A stretch of DNA of 9,988 nt from Planctomycetota bacterium (GTDB lineage: Bacteria; Planctomycetota; SKW154). The DNA is taken from NCBI GenBank assembly GCA_026418755.1, contig JAOAAR010000043.1, forward strand, positions 1 to 9,988, in the 5' to 3' direction. The first letter of the stretch is position 1. Every line of letters starts with the position of its first letter. The notes beneath the pieces were generated by a model, which did no database searches, was not told the DNA's origin, and was given only the letters and a program-made list of their open reading frames with translations. This document shows positions 6,874 to 9,988 of the stretch, piece by piece. The position numbers were made by a program, and so were the translations under genes.

Positions 6874-7968
6874 GTGGAAGAGAAAAGCGAGACGACAACG
6901 ATGATGGGGCTTGCTGCCCGGCTTTACGAGAAGTTCAAAAAGAGTATAGATGTGTTGAGCCGTGCGTCGAAGATTGATGTCGGCACAACGCCCGCCGATG
7001 TGGTTCATCGGATGGATAAGGCGACCCTTCTCCATTACCATCCGACTGTAAAAGAGACCGCTCCTGTGCCTATTCTCGTAATTTATGCATTGGTCAACCG
7101 ATACTATATGCTGGACTTACAACCTGACAGAAGCATGATAAAAAATCTTCTTAATGCCGGTTTCGATGTCTATCTTTTGGACTGGGGCTATCCCGAAAGA
7201 GGAGACAGATTCCTAACTCTCGAAGATTACATTATGGGCTATATGGACGAGAGCGTTGATTTCATCCGTAACCAGTCAGGAACGAACAGCATCACCCTAT
7301 TTGGAATCTGCCAAGGAGGGACTTTCTGCATAATATATTCAGCGCTTTATCCTGAAAAGGTGAAAAACCTGGTGACAGTAGTCAGTCCTTTCGATACCGA
7401 CACGGATGAAGGGCTGCTCAATGTCTGGTCGAAGAGTATGAATGTTGACAAGTTGGTTGATATAATGGGAAATGTTTCAGGAGATTTCCTGAATTTTGCG
7501 TTTCTTCTTTTGAACCCCTTCCGTCTTATGTTCCACAAATATGTTGATTTCTTAGAGAACCTCGAGGACGAGAACTTCGTAACCAATTTTGTCAGGATGG
7601 AGCGATGGATTTTCGACTCACCTGACCAGGCAGGAGAGGCTTTTCGCAAGTTCATAAAAGAAATATATCAGCAGAATCTGTTAGCCAAGAACAGGTTTTA
7701 CCTTGGTGGAAAACATGTTGACTTAAACAAAATCAAAATGCCCGTGTTAAATGTTTTTGCAGAGTTTGACCATTTGGTTCCGCCTTCATCCTCACGACCC
7801 TTCACTGAGGCTATCCCGAGCAAAGATAAGCAAATGCTCTCCTTCAATACGGGTCACATCGGCATCTTTGTTGGGTCTCGCTCCCAGAAGGAGGTTTGCC
7901 CGAAGATTGCAGAGTGGCTGAAACCTCGTTCGCAAATTGCGCCGAGAGAAAGTGAGAAGAAAAGGTAG
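6874..7968 (+). CDS. phaC: class III poly(3-hydroxyalkanoate) synthase subunit PhaC
   Basis: 364 residues (A. vinosum PhaC has about 355; class I enzymes are much longer). It is an alpha/beta hydrolase-type polymerase that joins (R)-3-hydroxyacyl-CoA units into PHA on granules. The lipase-like box GICQGG (144-149) carries the catalytic Cys146; D299 (FAEFDHLVPP) and H328 (NTGHIG) complete the triad. They match Cys149, Asp302 and His331 of the A. vinosum enzyme. LDWGYPERGDR (102-112) and the SPFD block (171-174) are also typical of PhaC. The start is GTG, supported by AGGAG 8 bases upstream (the next in-frame ATG is 9 codons in). Being preceded by phaE confirms class III rather than class I or IV. 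The C terminus ends in a charged tail. All catalytic residues are intact, so the enzyme should be active. Confidence 0.95.
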   Translation: MEEKSETTTMMGLAARLYEKFKKSIDVLSRASKIDVGTTPADVVHRMDKATLLHYHPTVKETAPVPILVIYALVNRYYMLDLQPDRSMIKNLLNAGFDVYLLDWGYPERGDRFLTLEDYIMGYMDESVDFIRNQSGTNSITLFGICQGGTFCIIYSALYPEKVKNLVTVVSPFDTDTDEGLLNVWSKSMNVDKLVDIMGNVSGDFLNFAFLLLNPFRLMFHKYVDFLENLEDENFVTNFVRMERWIFDSPDQAGEAFRKFIKEIYQQNLLAKNRFYLGGKHVDLNKIKMPVLNVFAEFDHLVPPSSSRPFTEAIPSKDKQMLSFNTGHIGIFVGSRSQKEVCPKIAEWLKPRSQIAPRESEKKR

Positions 7969-8039
7969 AAAATTAGTTAGAGTTTAACAACTGAGCAAGA
8001 TTGACAGACAGTTTAAGGCTCATTTTTGGAGGAGTCTTT

Positions 8040-8369
8040 ATGGCAGAGAAACAAGAGAAGCCAATGAGTTCATTCCCCCAGATAGGAAGCGACTGGGACT
8101 GGAGAAAACTCGCCCAAGACTTCCTCATCTTCGCAAGAAACCAGTTTATGGCGAGTTTCGAGGCAATCACACTCGTTCAGAACCAAACGCACAAGATGCT
8201 CACATCGTTCATCTCCCAGAACCTCGCCGCTCAGGAAGAAGCACGAAAAATGCTGGAAGAGTGGATGGACAACATAAGAAAGGAATTGGATAAAGTCCGC
8301 TCTCTTTGGGAGAACAATTTCAGACGGGCCCAAGACCTATTTGGAGAGAAGGGGGAGAAGGAGAAATAG
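8040..8369 (+). CDS. phasin-like small protein, copy 1
   Basis: 109 residues, no Cys, no signal peptide or membrane segment. After a short polar lead (MAEKQEK) come an aromatic block (DWDWRKLAQDFLIFARNQF, 18-36), a helix with NQ-rich and Met/Phe positions (37-60), and a strongly charged helix (65-104; EEARKMLEEWMDNIRKELDKVRSLW) with heptad-like spacing. This amphipathic helix plus coiled-coil build is what phasins (PHA granule surface proteins) look like, and the gene follows phaC directly (71 bases). I do not recognise a specific phasin family, so the function is inferred from build and position. The ATG at 8040 has GGAGGAG 5 bases before it; the in-frame TTG at 8001 is rejected because it lies upstream of that site. 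It is 81% identical to the next gene over 104 residues and has an extra GEKEK tail. Confidence 0.75.
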   Translation: MAEKQEKPMSSFPQIGSDWDWRKLAQDFLIFARNQFMASFEAITLVQNQTHKMLTSFISQNLAAQEEARKMLEEWMDNIRKELDKVRSLWENNFRRAQDLFGEKGEKEK

Positions 8370-8446
8370 AAAAAGCAGAAGAGACAAACCTTCAAGTGAT
8401 TGAGTCTTAAGAGGCACAGTAATTGTAGAGTAAAAATAGGGCAAGG

Positions 8447-8460
8447 CTGGCATGTGCCAG
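8447..8460. repeat. inverted repeat between the two phasin-like genes
   Basis: CTGGCA-TG-TGCCAG, a perfect 6-bp inverted repeat with a 2-base centre, 32 bases before the second phasin-like start. As RNA it would be a 5-bp hairpin with a 4-base loop, followed by TAGTTTT. It could be a weak attenuator or mRNA processing hairpin, or an operator. The preceding 75 bases show no good promoter. Confidence 0.4.
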
Positions 8461-8492
8461 TAGTTTTATGGTCTGTTTTTGGAGGATTTCTT

Positions 8493-8807
8493 ATGGCAGA
8501 GAAGCAAGAGAAGGGAATGGGTTCGTTCCCGCAAATGGTGGGCGACTGGAATTGGAAGAAACTCGCCCTGGATTTCCTCAACTTCGCAAGAAACCAGTTT
8601 ATGGCGAGTTTCGAGGCGATGACTCTTGTACAGAACCAGACACAAAAAATGCTCACCACTTTCATCTCCCAAAGCCTTTCTACCCAGGAAGAGGCGCGGA
8701 AGATGCTGGAAGAGTGGATGGACAACCTGAAGAAAGAGTTAGACAAGGTCCGTTCTCTATGGGAGAGCAACTTGAGACGGGCTCAGGACCTTTTCAGCGA
8801 AAAGTAG
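8493..8807 (+). CDS. phasin-like small protein, copy 2
   Basis: 104 residues, aligning without gaps to copy 1 with 20 differences (81% identity), mostly conservative. The aromatic block (DWNWKKLALDFLNFARNQF) and the charged helix (EEARKMLEEWMDNLKKELDKVRSLW) are kept; changes cluster at residues 8-30 and 51-64. The start ATG is preceded by GGAGGA, and 11 bases around that site (8476-8486) are identical to the copy 1 leader at the same distance (453 bases apart), so the duplication included the translation signal. It probably coats PHA granules like copy 1; two versions may differ in partner or surface preference. It is the last gene of the operon, followed by a structured region and a terminator. 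Confidence 0.75.
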   Translation: MAEKQEKGMGSFPQMVGDWNWKKLALDFLNFARNQFMASFEAMTLVQNQTQKMLTTFISQSLSTQEEARKMLEEWMDNLKKELDKVRSLWESNLRRAQDLFSEK

Positions 8808-8819
8808 TCCATCGTTAAG

Positions 8820-8953
8820 CCGCTTTTGCTTCTTCGAAGCGGGAAGTGTTTCGCCGGGAGATGCGGTAGGCAGAAAACAACGAAGTAACGCAAGTCTCGA
8901 AAGTGCCGAGGCGCCCGAAATCTCGAGGATGTTCTCCCGGTGAAATGTTTTTT
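8820..8953 (+). ncRNA. candidate structured RNA or elaborate 3' UTR after the PHA operon
   Basis: A 5' hairpin (8820-8825 CCGCTT with 8837-8842 AAGCGG, or alternatively 8828-8832 with 8836-8840) is followed by a long closing stem: 8849-8861 pairs with 8933-8945 over 13 bp with a single G-U, and wobble pairs extend it outward. Inside the 71-base loop, 8895-8900 pairs with 8908-8913 (GUCUCG/CGAGGC, 7-base loop). The closing stem is followed by six T (8948-8953), as at a rho-independent terminator. I checked it by eye against RNase P RNA, SRP RNA, tmRNA, hammerhead and twister ribozymes and the common riboswitches and found no match. No clear promoter of its own is seen, so it may be the 3' end of the operon mRNA, possibly processed to a stable RNA. 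Confidence 0.5.
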
Positions 8954-9007
8954 AGAGCATCTCTTCAAGGTCGCTTGCAAAACCGTCCAAATCCTCTCAA
9001 AGATTCC

Positions 9008-9054
9008 AATAAGAGCCATTCATCTCCTCTGATTATGGTTCTTATTTAATTTTT
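9008..9054 (+). terminator. rho-independent terminator of the PHA operon
   Basis: A 12-bp stem (9008-9019 with 9035-9046, one G-U pair) with a 15-base loop, followed by TAATTTTT. On the minus strand no T-run follows, so it serves rightward transcription. It lies 200 bases after the last phasin-like stop. Confidence 0.75.
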
Positions 9055-9178
9055 AAGGATTTCGATGAAGAAACACTTTTATTTTCTAAGGAGTGTAGTG
9101 TTAAGAATTTTCTCGAATGTTTTCAAGAGAATCTGGCACACCAACATTATTTATTATTTATCTTTTCTCTCTCCTAGA

Positions 9179-9988
9179 CTATGGCGATGTCCTCTTTAAT
9201 GCACCAAGCGGTATCAGAATATCCCGCAATAGGTGTAATAGTTTCTCCGTCTCTTCTTTTCCTATAATCCCATTCAACTCTGTCTCCAATTCTTTCTCTA
9301 TCTTTTCAATCTCCTCCCGATTCTCAGAAACAGGAACCACCCACTCTTCCCAATTAACACCGAATAATTCGAACAACTTTTCTGTCATCCTAAACGCAAC
9401 TCTCCTCACATCCTCCTTTTTTGCAGCGTCCCATCCCCCTTCCTTAGCAAGTCCGTCTATGCGTTCCCCAATCGATTCTTTCAGTCTTTCCTGAATGCTG
9501 CGTGTCCTCTGAGCCATCAACTCTCGTTCATACCTCTTCAGCAACTCCTCTACTATCGCTTCAAGTTCTCTCTCATTCACCCTCACGCCGTCATCAGCCC
9601 CTTGTCGTCCCCCATTTTTAACCCTATACATCTGAAGCAGTATTAAAGTAATGACAACCGCAACCAGAATAAGTCCAACAAACAGCCTTCTCTTTAGGTG
9701 TTTCCCCACTTTGTGTCTGTCAAGGTAATAAGCAAACTCTTTACCCTCTCCTTTGCCGGTAAGCGCATCAAACACTCTTCCTAAATCTGCCATAAGTTCA
9801 TTCATATTCTGATAACGCATATCCGGTGACTTGGCAAGCATCCTGCTTACAATGTAAGAAAGCCCAGGATGCACATTGTTGATAAATGTATCCAGCGGAG
9901 GCAACGGCGATTTGAGATGCTTATCCCTTAATTGAAAGATGGTGTTTCCTGTAGAAGGTGGCTTTCCTGTCAACATATAGTATAAAGT
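9179..9988 (-). CDS. membrane-anchored Ser/Thr protein kinase, C-terminal part (runs off the right edge)
   Basis: The last 269 residues of a kinase whose ATP-binding and catalytic loops lie beyond base 9988. Residues 1-75 of the visible part are the end of a PknB-like kinase lobe: LYYMLTGKPPSTG (the segment after the activation region) and MLAKSPDMRYQNMNELMADL with the conserved subdomain XI Arg (residue 58). After a basic juxtamembrane stretch (HLKRR) a single membrane helix spans about 102-119. The outer domain (about 120-269) is Glu/Lys/Arg-rich and helical, with no PASTA, TPR or beta-propeller repeats that I can see. The frame stays open to the window edge, so the internal ATG at 9976 is not the start. 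It is convergent with the PHA operon; nothing shows that it regulates it. Confidence 0.88.
   Translation of the reverse strand, partial: TLYYMLTGKPPSTGNTIFQLRDKHLKSPLPPLDTFINNVHPGLSYIVSRMLAKSPDMRYQNMNELMADLGRVFDALTGKGEGKEFAYYLDRHKVGKHLKRRLFVGLILVAVVITLILLQMYRVKNGGRQGADDGVRVNERELEAIVEELLKRYERELMAQRTRSIQERLKESIGERIDGLAKEGGWDAAKKEDVRRVAFRMTEKLFELFGVNWEEWVVPVSENREEIEKIEKELETELNGIIGKEETEKLLHLLRDILIPLGALKRTSP

Larger units (their letters stand above)
8023..8807 (+). repeat. tandem duplication of the phasin-like gene with its ribosome site
   Basis: The two units are offset by exactly 453 bases, from the TTTTTGGAGGA leader (8023-8033 and 8476-8486) to the end of the coding part. A 36-base stretch is identical at the DNA level (8129-8164 and 8582-8617), while flanking codons differ at many silent sites. 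Confidence 0.85.

Noticed and set aside
8001..8027. A perfect TTGACA (8001-8006) upstream of the first phasin-like gene, as a possible internal promoter.
   Set aside because: The best -10 at usable spacing is ATTTTT or CATTTT at 14-15 bases, and its start point would fall inside the GGAGGAG ribosome site. A separate phasin promoter is not supported.
8814..8820. GTTAAGC matching the integron core consensus GTTRRRY after the second phasin-like gene.
   Set aside because: No paired RYYYAAC site lies at the required distance upstream and there is no gene cassette arrangement.
9065..9199. A 44-codon rightward frame (starting MKKHFYFLRS) with AAGGA 5 bases before its ATG.
   Set aside because: It begins in the T-tract of the operon terminator, overlaps the 3' end of the kinase gene, has no promoter and its sequence resembles no known protein. 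The AAGGA is probably chance.

Overview
The window reads as a piece of a bacterial chromosome. Strong GGAGG-type ribosome binding sites sit 5-9 bases before most starts, and there are several good sigma-70-type promoters (TTGACA / TATAAT-like, two of them with an extended TG -10). The lineage cannot be fixed from the sequence. A class III polyhydroxyalkanoate (PHA) synthase, a YedF-type selenium/sulfur protein, a [NiFe]-hydrogenase maturation protease and a membrane Ser/Thr kinase side by side, with many Lys/Glu-rich proteins, suit an uncultivated anaerobic or facultative, hydrogen-metabolising bacterium. That is inference.

Left part (1-4720), single genes in mixed orientation. The 5' end of a yedF/tusA-type gene runs leftward off the window edge. 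A secreted von Willebrand A-domain protein with a charged tail (307-1293, +) meets a hydrogenase maturation protease (1297-1752, -) tail to tail, 3 bases apart. The protease and a FadD-type acyl-CoA synthetase (1938-3461, +) diverge from a short region holding two opposed promoters that share the same 10-bp box. A secreted M23-family peptidase with a long helical tail (3569-4720, +) follows with its own promoter.

Middle and right part (4929-9053, +) is one probable PHA operon. A promoter is followed by an acetoacetyl-CoA reductase of the FabG/PhaB type, PhaE, PhaC (class III synthase with visible Cys-Asp-His catalytic residues), then two 81% identical phasin-like proteins and a terminator. 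The reductase would make (R)-3-hydroxyacyl-CoA, PhaE-PhaC would polymerise it, and the two small amphipathic proteins would coat the granule. The thiolase (PhaA) is not in the window. The upstream acyl-CoA synthetase could feed the pathway but has its own promoter.

Between the second phasin-like gene and the terminator, 8820-8953 folds into a compact structured RNA whose closing stem ends in six T. This is the least explained element here. The right edge (9179-9988, -) is the C-terminal part of a membrane-anchored Ser/Thr protein kinase, convergent with the PHA operon. No CRISPR array, tRNA, rRNA, insertion sequence or phage gene was seen.
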